Source of the DNA: an uncultured Dokdonia sp.
Lineage (GTDB): Bacteria > Bacteroidota > Bacteroidia > Flavobacteriales > Flavobacteriaceae
Assembly: GCA_938002835.1 (NCBI GenBank)
Contig: CALKZS010000058.1
Span: forward strand, 1 to 36,588
Length of the DNA stretch: 36,588 bases
Direction of reading: 5' to 3'
Below, one piece after another: positions 1 to 8,852 of this stretch (positions within the stretch are counted from its first letter, which is position 1; each line of letters starts with the position of its first letter). Below the pieces are notes generated by a model that did not search any database, was not told the origin of the DNA, and worked only from the letters and a program-made list of their open reading frames with translations. A program made the translations under genes and the position numbers.

Positions 1-618
1 AAGGCATATTGAGAAAAATAAGAAAGAAATCTTTACAGGGGATATAAAAACCTTTGTAATACATTACTTAGTGCAAGATTACAGTCCAGAACAAATAGTT
101 GGTTATGCTAATAGATTAGGCAAGCCTTGTGTCTCAGTTGAGCGGATATATCAGTTTGTCTGGGAAGATAAAAAGAATGGAGGCTCACTCCATAAACATC
201 TAAGAATTAAAGGGAGGAAGTATAAAAAACGAGGCAACTTAAACAATGCAAGAAGTCAAATAGTGGGTAGCGTAGATATCACCCAAAGACCTAAAGTAGT
301 TGAGAAAAAAGAACGTTTTGGAGACTTGGAGATAGATTTGGTAGTCGGCATAAATCATAAAGAAATTGCTGAGCAATTTAATATTGATTTCTTCTTTGCT
401 AAACCCTATTATAGCTGGCAAAGAGGAGCTAATGAAAATTTAAATGGATCAGTCAGACAATTTTTTCCAAAAAAAACTAACTTTGATCTCATTCAAGAAA
501 ATCAAGTCGAAAAAATACTAAACAATAGACCCAGAAAGAGGTATAATTACTTAACACCAAATGAAGTATTTGTTAACGCAATTAACAACAACGGAGTTGT
601 TGCGTTTATGACTTGAAT
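1..618 (+). pseudogene. IS30-family transposase remnant (copy 1, cut by window edge)
   Basis: An open frame runs from base 2 to the stop at 614-616 and reads as the middle and C-terminal parts of an IS30-type DDE transposase. The first catalytic Asp region (GDLEIDLVVG) is followed immediately by EIAEQFNIDFFFA. The roughly 50-residue stretch that normally separates them, including the second Asp (TDNG), has been removed by an in-frame deletion. The C-terminal block with SWQRGANEN (catalytic Glu region), RQFFPKKT and NNRPRKR is present. The element's right terminal repeat is at about 596-618 and matches, inverted, the left end of copy 2 at 27374. The N-terminal HTH lies outside the window. With one catalytic Asp lost it should be inactive. 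Confidence 0.85.
596..618. repeat. Right terminal inverted repeat of IS30-like copy 1
   Basis: GTTGTTGCGTTTATGACTTG and the following AAT match the reverse complement of 27374-27395 at about 20 of 22 positions. This marks the element's right end just past the transposase stop. Confidence 0.7.
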
Positions 619-713
619 CCACCCAGTATTTATATGAAGTTTTCAAAAAATTAACAACTTTACTATCCTAATTTACATACAACACCCTTCATTAGAATTC
701 CTACCTTTATATT

Positions 714-2828
714 ATGAAAAAAAATACCGTAACAGAGCAGTTACTTTTTGATCTTTTAAAGAAAAATTTTGGTTATGATCACTTCAGAAACAATCAAAAA
801 GACATTATCACTACTATTTGTGATGGTAATGATGCTCTTGTTATTATGCCTACTGGTGGAGGAAAGTCTTTATGTTTTCAATTACCTGCAATTACTCTAG
901 AAGGAACAACTCTTGTAATTTCTCCTCTTATTGCTCTTATGAAAGATCAAGTAGATGCCTTAAGAGCAAATGGCATTGCTGCTGCATATTATAACAGCAC
1001 GCAACCTTTTGAAGAAACACAACAAGTTTTAGAAAACCTTAATGCTGGCAAACTAGATCTTATTTATGTAGCTCCAGAAAGTTTACAGCTACTAGATGCA
1101 CATCTCACCGCTATCACTATAAATCTTATTGCTATAGACGAAGCACACTGCATCTCTTCTTGGGGTCACGATTTTAGACCTGCCTATACCCAACTAGGAT
1201 ATCTTAAGAAGCGATTTCCAGAAACGCCACTTATTGCACTTACAGCTACCGCAGATAGATCTACCCAAGACGATATTGCAGAGCAGTTAGGCATTGCTCA
1301 CGCTCAAAAATTTATTTCTTCTTTTGACAGACCTAATTTATATCTAGATGTACGACCTGGCCAAAAACGTAATGAACAAATACTTGCTTTTTTAGATAAA
1401 CATCCTTTTGAAAGTGGTATTATTTATTGTTTATCACGAAAAAGCACTGAATCCTTAGCAGAAAAACTTCGTTCTAAAGGCCATACCGCTCAAGCCTATC
1501 ACGCAGGAATGTCTCCTGAGCAACGCAGCAAAGTGCAAGAAGATTTTATAAATGACACCACCCCTATCATAGTGGCAACCATCGCTTTTGGTATGGGCAT
1601 AGACAAAAGCAATGTGCGCTGGGTAATACACTACAATATGCCTAAAAACTTGGAGGGATATTATCAAGAAATAGGTCGTGCAGGACGTGATGGATTACCA
1701 GCACATACCGTTCTTTTTTACAGCTATGCAGATACTATCCAACTACGCAAGTTTATTGATCAATCGTCTAATGTAGATTATCAAACCGCAAAGCTAGATC
1801 GTATGCAACAATATGCAGAAGCACTGAGTTGTAGAAGAAAAGTATTGATCAACTACTTTGGCGAATTCTTACAAGAAGACTGTGGCAATTGTGATGTTTG
1901 TAAAAACGCTCCAGAATACTTTGACGGCACAGTATTAACCCAAAAAGTACTCTCTGGAGTTGCTCGCATAAAAGAGCAAGAAGCTATGGGAACAGTAATA
2001 GATGTACTACGAGGTTCTCAAAATGCTCAAGTGTATGACAAAGGCTATCAACACATCAAAACATACGGTGCTATAAAAGATGTTTCTTGGAGAGATTTAC
2101 AGCAATATGTAATACAAATGATTAACCAAGGGTTGTTAGAAATACGCTTTCGCGAAAGCGGACGCCTACTACTAACCCCTCTTGCTAATGATGTGCTATT
2201 CAAGGGCAAAAAAATACAACTAGCAAAGCTCGCACAACCTAAAGCTGAACCTATTGTAAAAGAACGTAAACCTAAAAAACCAAAAGGCACACTCTTTGAA
2301 AAACTACGCGACTTAAGAGCTGAGCTTGCTCGTGATGCAAATGTGCCAGCATATATTATTTTTTCTGACGCCAGCCTTAAAGATATGGAAGATCAAGAAC
2401 CGCAAACGGTAAAAGAATTTCTAGAAATACAAGGTGTAGGACAAGTAAAGAGTGATAAATATGCAGCAGATTTTCTTAAGATCATAAAAGCTCATTTACA
2501 CAAACCAAAACCTAAAAAACCAAGTAAAACTTTTGAAGAAACACGTAGTTTTATAGAACAGGGTTTATCTCTTGAAGAAATTGCAGAAGCAAGACAGCTT
2601 ACCGTATCTACAATTTACAATCATTTAATAAGACTACACGAAGAAGGTATTGAGATAGATTTTTATCAATTTATCCAACCTGTAGAAATTGATCAAATCA
2701 ATGCTGCCACTTCAAAACTAGAAGAGCCCGAAAAGCTCAAATCATATTTTGATTTTTTTAAAGAAGATATTCCTTATTGGAAGATTAAATTGGCTTTATT
2801 TCTTTCTAAAAAAACTGAAAAAAACTAG
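714..2828 (+). CDS. recQ: ATP-dependent DNA helicase RecQ
   Basis: A 3'-5' DNA helicase of recombination and repair, 704 aa. Visible parts: Walker A TGGGKS (residues 47-52), DEAH box 142-145 followed by CISSWGHDFRP, the second RecA lobe with AYHAGM and the QEIGRAGRDG arginine-finger motif, a four-Cys zinc site ending in CGNCDVC, a winged-helix RQC region, an HRDC domain (about 535-600, GVGQVKSDKYA), and a C-terminal HTH-like domain (about 610-665, SLEEIAEARQLTVSTIYNHL) as in long Bacteroidota RecQ proteins. A perfect copy of the window-wide palindrome at 2145-2160 encodes RFRES (478-482) in the RQC part. Its stop overlaps the stop of the convergent JmjC-like gene by four bases (CTAG). Its start is preceded by TACCTTTA with a four-base gap. 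Confidence 0.97.
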   Translation: MKKNTVTEQLLFDLLKKNFGYDHFRNNQKDIITTICDGNDALVIMPTGGGKSLCFQLPAITLEGTTLVISPLIALMKDQVDALRANGIAAAYYNSTQPFEETQQVLENLNAGKLDLIYVAPESLQLLDAHLTAITINLIAIDEAHCISSWGHDFRPAYTQLGYLKKRFPETPLIALTATADRSTQDDIAEQLGIAHAQKFISSFDRPNLYLDVRPGQKRNEQILAFLDKHPFESGIIYCLSRKSTESLAEKLRSKGHTAQAYHAGMSPEQRSKVQEDFINDTTPIIVATIAFGMGIDKSNVRWVIHYNMPKNLEGYYQEIGRAGRDGLPAHTVLFYSYADTIQLRKFIDQSSNVDYQTAKLDRMQQYAEALSCRRKVLINYFGEFLQEDCGNCDVCKNAPEYFDGTVLTQKVLSGVARIKEQEAMGTVIDVLRGSQNAQVYDKGYQHIKTYGAIKDVSWRDLQQYVIQMINQGLLEIRFRESGRLLLTPLANDVLFKGKKIQLAKLAQPKAEPIVKERKPKKPKGTLFEKLRDLRAELARDANVPAYIIFSDASLKDMEDQEPQTVKEFLEIQGVGQVKSDKYAADFLKIIKAHLHKPKPKKPSKTFEETRSFIEQGLSLEEIAEARQLTVSTIYNHLIRLHEEGIEIDFYQFIQPVEIDQINAATSKLEEPEKLKSYFDFFKEDIPYWKIKLALFLSKKTEKN
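2145..2160. repeat. Palindrome copy inside recQ
   Basis: CGCTTTCGCGAAAGCG, read in frame as RFRES (residues 478-482). Confidence 0.95.
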
Positions 2829-3676
2829 TTTTTATGTGTATTTACAATCGCCCTCTCATTCTTTTCATCTATCCAAGCTTGACCTTTTCGGCGACGCATA
2901 AAATTATCATAGTGTCTCATATAAAAAACATTATATAATGCATAGCGCAAGTGTTTAAAGCGTCTTGGTAATGCTCGTAAACTCATACTAAATCCTGGAG
3001 TTATATATTTCATATAGTGCCAATAGCCTTCTGGCATATATAATGTCTCTCCGTGATTGAGATTGCAAATAAACCCTTCTGCCTTTTTAAGTGCTGGGAA
3101 TTTTTTATAATCTGGAGCATCAAAGTCTATATCTTCTCTAGTGATTAAAGAATAAGGCACCTTATACAAATGTTTTGTCTCACTAGGCGGAAAAAGTATC
3201 ACTTGTTTTTTTCCTTCAAAATGAAAGTGTAAAATATTTGCCCAATCTATATCGTGATGCATAAACACCTTACTTCCTTCACCTCCAAAAAACAACATAG
3301 GTATTTGCTTTAACAGCCGTAAACCCATTTTTGGGAATTTAAAATCTGTTTTTAAAGAAGGTACTTCTTTCATTAAATTATAAAGAAATATCCTATAATC
3401 TGTAGGTTCTTTTTTAAGTAAATCAATGTACTCACTCATTTGCATTGTAGCGTGAGCCTCATTAAAACCTTCGTCGTGCTTTACGGGTCTATCATCATAA
3501 AGAGGTACTATTTTATCTCCTGCAATTTTCTTAATATAAGATAAATTCCATTTTTTATATGCTTCCCAATCATCTATTAAATGCTCAATAACAACTGGTT
3601 TTTGCTTTTTTACATAGTCTCTTACAAAGTCTTCTTTTGTAATACTTTTTACTCTATGAATTTCTTTTAATCGCAT
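2825..3676 (-). CDS. Cupin-like / JmjC-domain protein, putative Fe(II)/2-oxoglutarate oxygenase
   Basis: Cupin_8/JmjC-like protein. I place the start at the ATG at 3676 (283 aa) rather than the TTG six codons upstream. An HxD metal pair is at H140/D142 (HHDIDWANILHFHF), and the distal His is in PEGYWHYM (about H220). The ILFPP segment after the HxD strand is typical of the JmjC fold (FIH/hydroxylase-like), so it probably binds Fe(II) and 2-oxoglutarate and hydroxylates a protein or small molecule. The substrate cannot be read from sequence. It is monocistronic and convergent with recQ with a four-base stop overlap; the neighbouring bioB lies just upstream on the same strand. Confidence 0.85.
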   Translation of the reverse strand: MRLKEIHRVKSITKEDFVRDYVKKQKPVVIEHLIDDWEAYKKWNLSYIKKIAGDKIVPLYDDRPVKHDEGFNEAHATMQMSEYIDLLKKEPTDYRIFLYNLMKEVPSLKTDFKFPKMGLRLLKQIPMLFFGGEGSKVFMHHDIDWANILHFHFEGKKQVILFPPSETKHLYKVPYSLITREDIDFDAPDYKKFPALKKAEGFICNLNHGETLYMPEGYWHYMKYITPGFSMSLRALPRRFKHLRYALYNVFYMRHYDNFMRRRKGQAWIDEKNERAIVNTHKN

Positions 3677-3751
3677 TGTACTACAATAATACAAAATGAA
3701 AAAAGATCATCACAAAGTGACAGTCTTTCTAATATATTTTTAAATGCTTTG

Positions 3752-4849
3752 TTATTGTTTTACAGCTTTACCCGCAAGTTTTGCTGCTTCATTACGCTCT
3801 ATTTTGTGACCAGGTCTAGACCATTTAGGTTTTTCTCCTAGCGGTTGTAATTTAGAATCTTCTGCCTCTACAGTTTGTGGCTGTGCCTTTTTAACAAAAG
3901 GTTTCATAGGTTTTAATCCTAACAATTTAAACATCTTCATATCTTCATTTACATCAGGATTAGGCGTTGTAAGTAACTTGTCTCCTGCAAAAATAGAATT
4001 TGCTCCTGCAAAGAAACACATTGCTTGCCCCTCTCTACTCATATCTGTTCTCCCAGCACTTAATCTAACCTGTGTTTGTGGCAATACAATTCTTGTAGTT
4101 GCCACCATACGTATCATTTCCCAGATAGAAATAGGCTCTATGTCTTCCATAGGTGTACCTGGTACAGCTACAAGTGCATTAATAGGTGTAGATTCTGGTT
4201 GCGGATCTAATTTTGCTAATGCTACAAGCATTCCTGCTCTATCCTTAACAGCTTCTCCCATACCAATAATACCACCGGAACAAACAGTTACATTTGTCTT
4301 ACGCACATTAGAAATCGTGTCTAAACGATCTTCAAAAGCACGAGTAGAAATTACATCTTTATAATAATCTTCAGAAGTGTCGAGGTTGTGATTATATGCA
4401 TATAATCCAGCTTCGGCAAGACGCTCTGCTTGATTTTCAGTCACCATTCCTAGTGTACAGCAAACCTCCATATCTAGTTTGTTGATAGTGCGCACCATTT
4501 CTAACACATTATCAAACTCTGGTCCATCTTTTACATTTCTCCAAGCTGCTCCCATACACACGCGACTACTTCCAGATGCTTTTGCGCGTAAAGCTTGCGC
4601 TTTTACTTGTCGTACAGACATTAAATCATTTCCTTCTATATCTGTATGATATCTTGCTGCTTGTGGACAGTATCCACAATCTTCTGGACAACCTCCTGTT
4701 TTTATAGAAAGCAAGGTAGATACTTGTACTGTATTAGGGTCGTGATATTCACGGTGTATTGTTGCAGCTTTATACAGCAACTCCATAAGCGGAGTGTTAT
4801 AAATCTCTAGTACTTCTTCTTTAGTCCAGTCGTGTCTTAATTCTGTCAT
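3752..4849 (-). CDS. bioB: Biotin synthase
   Basis: Radical SAM enzyme that inserts sulfur into dethiobiotin, the last step of biotin synthesis. The [4Fe-4S] motif is C54-x3-C58-x2-C61 (GGCPEDCGYCPQ). Other BioB signatures are SSRVCMGAAWR, MEVCCTLGM, YNHNLDTS, CSGGIIGMGE and LSAGRTDM. At 365 aa it is somewhat longer than the usual 320-350, owing to a Lys/Pro-rich tail from about residue 320. It lies 165 bases downstream of the ketoacyl synthase on the same strand and probably has its own promoter: TATTTTTG at 4854-4861 ends only four bases before the ATG. Confidence 0.97.
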   Translation of the reverse strand: MTELRHDWTKEEVLEIYNTPLMELLYKAATIHREYHDPNTVQVSTLLSIKTGGCPEDCGYCPQAARYHTDIEGNDLMSVRQVKAQALRAKASGSSRVCMGAAWRNVKDGPEFDNVLEMVRTINKLDMEVCCTLGMVTENQAERLAEAGLYAYNHNLDTSEDYYKDVISTRAFEDRLDTISNVRKTNVTVCSGGIIGMGEAVKDRAGMLVALAKLDPQPESTPINALVAVPGTPMEDIEPISIWEMIRMVATTRIVLPQTQVRLSAGRTDMSREGQAMCFFAGANSIFAGDKLLTTPNPDVNEDMKMFKLLGLKPMKPFVKKAQPQTVEAEDSKLQPLGEKPKWSRPGHKIERNEAAKLAGKAVKQ

Positions 4850-4853
4850 ATCT

Positions 4854-4861
4854 CAAAAATA
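4854..4861 (-). promoter_or_regulatory. Putative -7 element of bioB (TATTTTTG)
   Basis: Exact match on the minus strand to the Bacteroidota TAnnTTTG box, ending four bases before the bioB ATG, which predicts a nearly leaderless mRNA. I see no clear -33 TTG partner. Confidence 0.35.
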
Positions 4862-4966
4862 TGAAATAGTGAGTAGTCCGTGATAAGAGGCTCTATATTT
4901 TTTTAAACTAAAAAGTTAAAAAGAGTTATAATAATACCTTTAGATCAAAAAAGAGTATCATTTTTA

Positions 4967-4982
4967 TGCTTTCGCGAAAGCG
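4967..4982. repeat. GCTTTCGCGAAAGC palindrome, intergenic (bioB / ketoacyl synthase)
   Basis: Perfect 14-bp palindrome in the 165-bp gap, 118 bases upstream of the bioB start. It has no U-tract on either strand, so it is not a typical terminator. Confidence 0.95.
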
Positions 4983-5014
4983 TAATTATAATTATTATTA
5001 GACCAATAAAGAGC

Positions 5015-6169
5015 TTATGCTTTTTCCACTATAACACTTACCGCATTACCTCCAAAACCTACAGCATTAATCATAATTTTTTTGAGCGTTTTTGGAGCTG
5101 TTCTTTCTTTAAGATAAGAAACTCCTATAAATGTTTGTGCTTGTAACATCTGTACAGCAAGCTCAAGACTTAGTAGCCCACTAGCTCCGAAGGTGTGTCC
5201 TATCTTCCATTTATTTGTAGTAAGTAACGGGGGCTTATCTCCATACATCGCTTTTATAGCTTCCATCTCAGAGTCGTCTCCTTTCATAGTACCTGGTGCG
5301 TGCATAACAATAGCATCTATCTCTTTAGGATTTGTATCTCCAAGTGCCATTTTCATAGATTTTGTAAAACAATCTCCTGTGCTAGATAAAGATACCGCGT
5401 GATCTATAATTTCTGTAGCATATCCTACACCTGTTACATATGCAAGTGCGTTTTTCTTTTTTCCCACTTCTAAGCAGGCAGCTGCAGCACCTTCTCCTAG
5501 CACCATTGTATTCTTTTTCTTAAAAAGGTTGAGTGCTTGGCTAGGGTATAATGCATTTGCATCTTCTCCAGGAGTGAGCTTCATAGCTTGCATTTGCGCA
5601 ATAGTAAATGGGGTAAGTGCTGCCTCAGAACCTCCTACAAGAAATTTTTCTGACATCCCAGATTGTAACCACGCAATTCCATTTAACAATGCGTGTAATG
5701 CAGTACTACAGGTGATAGAATGTGAAATATCTGGGCCTGTACTCTTTAAATCTTGTGCTAACCACGATGAGATATTACCCAAAGTAGTAGATGGTGAGGT
5801 GAGTGTGGGTGTGATATTGCGCTTTTGAAAAGCTTCAAAATATTTTTCAAAAAGCTGTGTTGCTCCTCTCGAAGAACCGACATTAATTCCAAAATCTCCA
5901 TCTTTCCAACCTGCTTGAGCAACAGCTTCTCTACCTACTATAATTGCATATAATACTGATGGGTCTAATCGCAAATAGGTAGTGTCTTCTTTTTTGAGTG
6001 CTTGTACTTTTGCCTTTGCATCCGGAGAAAGTTTTGCTGTAAAAGCATTTAGCTTTTCATCCCAAATTATACAGGTTCTTTTTTCTAAATATCTATCCCA
6101 CTGATCTTCGGCAGTGACACCTAGAGGGGAAATAGAATTTAGACCTGTTATTGCTATGGGAGTTTTCAA
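5015..6169 (-). CDS. Beta-ketoacyl-ACP synthase (FabF/KAS II-like) in the biotin cluster
   Basis: A thiolase-fold condensing enzyme of 384 aa. The Cys-His-His triad and support Lys are visible: C154 (SITCSTALHA), H290 (VMHAPGTMKGDDSE), K320 and H325 (NKWKIGHTFGASG). It would extend an acyl-ACP by two carbons. The position between bioA and bioB suggests a role in making the pimeloyl precursor; no bioC, bioH, bioW or bioI lies in the window. The only start in frame is TTG at 6169, because an in-frame TAA lies five codons upstream; homologues begin at this point. The promoter is probably TATTTTTG at 6198-6205, with the palindrome immediately upstream. That it is a general lipid or polyketide KS cannot be excluded. 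Confidence 0.88.
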   Translation of the reverse strand: MKTPIAITGLNSISPLGVTAEDQWDRYLEKRTCIIWDEKLNAFTAKLSPDAKAKVQALKKEDTTYLRLDPSVLYAIIVGREAVAQAGWKDGDFGINVGSSRGATQLFEKYFEAFQKRNITPTLTSPSTTLGNISSWLAQDLKSTGPDISHSITCSTALHALLNGIAWLQSGMSEKFLVGGSEAALTPFTIAQMQAMKLTPGEDANALYPSQALNLFKKKNTMVLGEGAAAACLEVGKKKNALAYVTGVGYATEIIDHAVSLSSTGDCFTKSMKMALGDTNPKEIDAIVMHAPGTMKGDDSEMEAIKAMYGDKPPLLTTNKWKIGHTFGASGLLSLELAVQMLQAQTFIGVSYLKERTAPKTLKKIMINAVGFGGNAVSVIVEKA

Positions 6170-6197
6170 AGTGGGAAAGCGTTATATATTTATGATG

Positions 6198-6205
6198 CAA
6201 AAATA
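6198..6205 (-). promoter_or_regulatory. Putative -7 element of the ketoacyl synthase (TATTTTTG)
   Basis: Matches TAnnTTTG on the minus strand, 28 bases before the TTG start. The perfect palindrome 6206-6221 abuts it on the upstream side, where the spacer to a -33 box would lie. Confidence 0.4.
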
Positions 6206-6221
6206 CGCTTTCGCGAAAGCG
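6206..6221. repeat. CGCTTTCGCGAAAGCG palindrome, intergenic (promoter spacer of ketoacyl synthase)
   Basis: Perfect 16-bp copy directly adjacent to the TATTTTTG box of the KS gene. Confidence 0.95.
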
Positions 6222-6554
6222 TATAACTAATAATTTGTTAAAAATTATCTTTCTTTTTCTCTAATATGGAATCATAGATACGTAACATCCATTAATTCAA
6301 TAACAAATACTTGAAAATAATAACGCAAAAAAGAGTTAATTATAAGGTATATTCCTTTTGTAAGACACCTCAAAATTATCATTTTTGTGCACTTTATATT
6401 TAGAAATAAACTCTTTACAACAACAAATGAAATAATTGCAGTTCTGGTAGCTAAAGCAACAAAGACTCAAAATGGCAATTAATTTGAATTATTTACAATA
6501 TCTAATGACAGTATAGGATAAATTATCGATCTTGTAGGTAAAATAACTAATCAT
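6222..6554. other. AT-rich intergenic region without a gene
   Basis: About 330 bases between the KS promoter and the first Coa1-like gene. I found no open frame with recognisable sequence, no tRNA and no strong hairpin. It presumably holds divergent promoters. No TAnnTTTG box is obvious near 6555. Confidence 0.6.
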
Positions 6555-7004
6555 ATGGAAAACAATAACGAACATACAAAACCTAAATCTTGGTTTAAAC
6601 GCAACTGGATATGGGCTCTTCCTGCTGGAGGTTGTTTAACAGTAATTATTATTACAATTGTTCTAACAGTGGTAGGTATATCTACTTTTTCTGATGATAT
6701 CGAAGCAGGTATTAAAAATCAACAGCAAATAGTTAACAAAGCATTATTAGATGCAGAACAAAATCAAGAAGTTATAACCATTCTGGGAGAACCATTAGAA
6801 AGTACTGGCTCAAAAGATTTTAGGAGTTCTTTAGATAATGGTGTCAGAAATTCTACATACGCTATTCCAATCACTGGACCAAAAGGGAGTGGTTCCATAC
6901 AAATAATTACTCACGGAAGTGGCGAAGAAACTGTGTATGACCTATATATGGTGACTATTGATGGTAGTAGTGCGGCAATAGATCTCAAAGTAGCATTAGA
7001 ATAA
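6555..7004 (+). CDS. Coa1-like single-pass membrane protein (paralogue 1)
   Basis: 149 aa. A basic-aromatic N-terminus (SWFKRNWIWALPAGG) leads into one transmembrane helix (about residues 22-43). A C-terminal soluble domain of about 90 residues follows, containing VITILGEPLES and ITGPKGSGSIQI. This pattern matches the cytochrome-oxidase assembly Coa1/Tim21-like family common in Bacteroidota; the family call is from memory of the pattern. It is a tandem duplicate of the next gene, with similar TM and GEP/GPKG motifs. The plus-strand pair interrupts the minus-strand biotin genes. Function beyond membrane anchoring is not evident. Confidence 0.7.
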   Translation: MENNNEHTKPKSWFKRNWIWALPAGGCLTVIIITIVLTVVGISTFSDDIEAGIKNQQQIVNKALLDAEQNQEVITILGEPLESTGSKDFRSSLDNGVRNSTYAIPITGPKGSGSIQIITHGSGEETVYDLYMVTIDGSSAAIDLKVALE

Positions 7005-7109
7005 AAATGATTGAAATTAGAAATAGTCTAATGTCTTTTTTATGTAACACTGACTCATAAACAATTAACGTTTGTTGTTTTAAAAATATACAAGTAAAAT
7101 AATAATCAA

Positions 7110-7553
7110 ATGGATAATAATAATGAACTCATAGAAAGACCTAGCTGGTGGAAGCGCAACTGGAAATGGGCAATGCCAGTAGGTGGATGTCTAACAGTTA
7201 TTATCATTACTATTATTTTATTTGTAGGAGGCATCTTTGCTCTTGCAGATCAAATTAAAACATCAACTGGTAGTGATGAAGCATTACTTGATGCTCAACA
7301 AAACCCAGAAATCATTGCAATTCTAGGAGAACCTATAGAAAGTAATGGTTTTGGACAATTTAATGTATTTATCAATAACGGTGTTAAAACATCTAATTCT
7401 TTAACACCTATAAAAGGCCCAAAAGGCGAAGGTGTGATACAAATTAGTAGTCGAGAAGAAAATGGTAAGACCGTGTATGATCTTTACATATTTACTGCAG
7501 AAGGCAGTGATGAAGTAATAGATCTAACTCCTAGAAAAGATGCTATAGAATAG
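7110..7553 (+). CDS. Coa1-like single-pass membrane protein (paralogue 2)
   Basis: 147 aa, the same architecture as the upstream gene: SWWKRNWKWAMPVGG, a TM helix (about 21-43), then IIAILGEPIES and PIKGPKGEGVIQI. The divergent middle section suggests an old duplication. It lies 105 bases after the first copy, and no terminator is visible between them. Its stop is two bases from the convergent bioA stop. The linker after the TM is shorter than in paralogue 1. No catalytic motif is seen. Confidence 0.7.
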   Translation: MDNNNELIERPSWWKRNWKWAMPVGGCLTVIIITIILFVGGIFALADQIKTSTGSDEALLDAQQNPEIIAILGEPIESNGFGQFNVFINNGVKTSNSLTPIKGPKGEGVIQISSREENGKTVYDLYIFTAEGSDEVIDLTPRKDAIE

Positions 7554-7555
7554 GT

Positions 7556-8821
7556 CTAAAAATGATCTAACACCTCCATAATCACGTCATATATTTTTTG
7601 TAACTGTGCCTCTGTAATCACATACGGAGGTAGGATATATATAGTATTTCCTAAAGGTCGTAATGCTACACCTCTGTCTATAAAAAACTGATAGAGTTTA
7701 TCTCTTAGATTTCCGTAACGATCCATAGATATCGTGAGATCTAAGGCAAATACGACTCCTTTTACACGTACATTTTGAACCTTAGAATGTCCCGCTATAC
7801 CTTTTGCAAAGTCTTGATGGCACTCTTCAATCCATTTTCTGCTTTCTGTTATTTCTGAACTTTTTAACAAACCTATACTCGCAATAGCAGCCGCACAACC
7901 TACAGGATGTGCACTATATGTATGCGCGTGAAAAAACCCTTTATGCACTTCATCACTTAAAAAAGTATCAAATATTTCCTGTGTACAGCTCGTAATACTC
8001 AACGGAAACATACCAGCTGTAAGTGCTTTACTAAGACACATAATGTCTGGGGTATATTCCAGTTGATCACAGGCGAAGTTTGTACCTGTTTTTCCAAAAC
8101 CAGTCATAATCTCATCTGCAATAGTGAGTACATCATTTTTATTACATATTTCAATGAGATGATTAAGTCCATTTGCACTATGAAACTTCATACCTGCAGC
8201 ACCTTGAACAAGAGGTTCAAAAATGAAAGCCGTGCATTTATGCTCTTCTATAATTTGTTCAAGTTTATTACAAACTTCTTCTAGATTATCTTCTTGCGGC
8301 ACCGGAATACGAACCACATTTAATAAAAACTCTTCAAAAGGACCGTTATATGAACTTAGTCCTGAGACACTCATTGCCCCAAAAGTGTCACCGTGAAAAC
8401 CATTTTCAAAAGCAATAATGGTATCACGTTTATCTTCTTTATTGTGATAATATTGTAACGACATTTTAATAGCAGCCTCTACCGCTGTAGATCCGTTATC
8501 ATTAAAAAAAACTTTCTTCTGGTTTTGAGGTAAAATTTCTAATAACGAACTTGCTAACTCAACAGCTGGTTTATGAGTAAAACCACTAAACATCACAAAG
8601 TCTAGTTGTTTCATTTGCTCGTGCATTGCATTTATGATATACTCATTACCGTGACCATACATACAGGTATACCAGGATGCTATGCCATCTATATATTCTT
8701 TACCATCTTCTGCATATAAAATAGCACCTTTTGCTTTTGCAATAGCAATAGGAATACTAGCCGTTTTATGCTGCGTAAGTGGGTGCCAGATATGAAGATT
8801 GTCTTTTTCTTGAATGGTCAT
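7556..8821 (-). CDS. bioA: Adenosylmethionine-8-amino-7-oxononanoate aminotransferase
   Basis: PLP class III aminotransferase converting KAPA to DAPA with SAM as amino donor, 421 aa. IWHPLTQH near the N-terminus (residues 11-18) and SWYTCMYGHGN are BioA-specific. D236 (IADEIMTGFGKTG) holds the PLP ring nitrogen and K265 (CLSKALTAG) forms the Schiff base. The start at 8821 lies 31 bases after the bioD stop, so bioF-bioD-bioA reads as one operon. Confidence 0.97.
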   Translation of the reverse strand: MTIQEKDNLHIWHPLTQHKTASIPIAIAKAKGAILYAEDGKEYIDGIASWYTCMYGHGNEYIINAMHEQMKQLDFVMFSGFTHKPAVELASSLLEILPQNQKKVFFNDNGSTAVEAAIKMSLQYYHNKEDKRDTIIAFENGFHGDTFGAMSVSGLSSYNGPFEEFLLNVVRIPVPQEDNLEEVCNKLEQIIEEHKCTAFIFEPLVQGAAGMKFHSANGLNHLIEICNKNDVLTIADEIMTGFGKTGTNFACDQLEYTPDIMCLSKALTAGMFPLSITSCTQEIFDTFLSDEVHKGFFHAHTYSAHPVGCAAAIASIGLLKSSEITESRKWIEECHQDFAKGIAGHSKVQNVRVKGVVFALDLTISMDRYGNLRDKLYQFFIDRGVALRPLGNTIYILPPYVITEAQLQKIYDVIMEVLDHF

Positions 8822-8852
8822 AATTTTTCTAAAAATAATAATACATCAATCA

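Noticed and set aside
5821-5834. Further palindrome copy (GCTTTTGAAAAGC)
   Set aside because: It lacks the CGCG centre; a simple AT-rich hairpin expected by chance.
6222-6554. tRNA or small RNA in the gap before the Coa1-like genes
   Set aside because: No TTCGA arm, acceptor stem or terminator hairpin was found.
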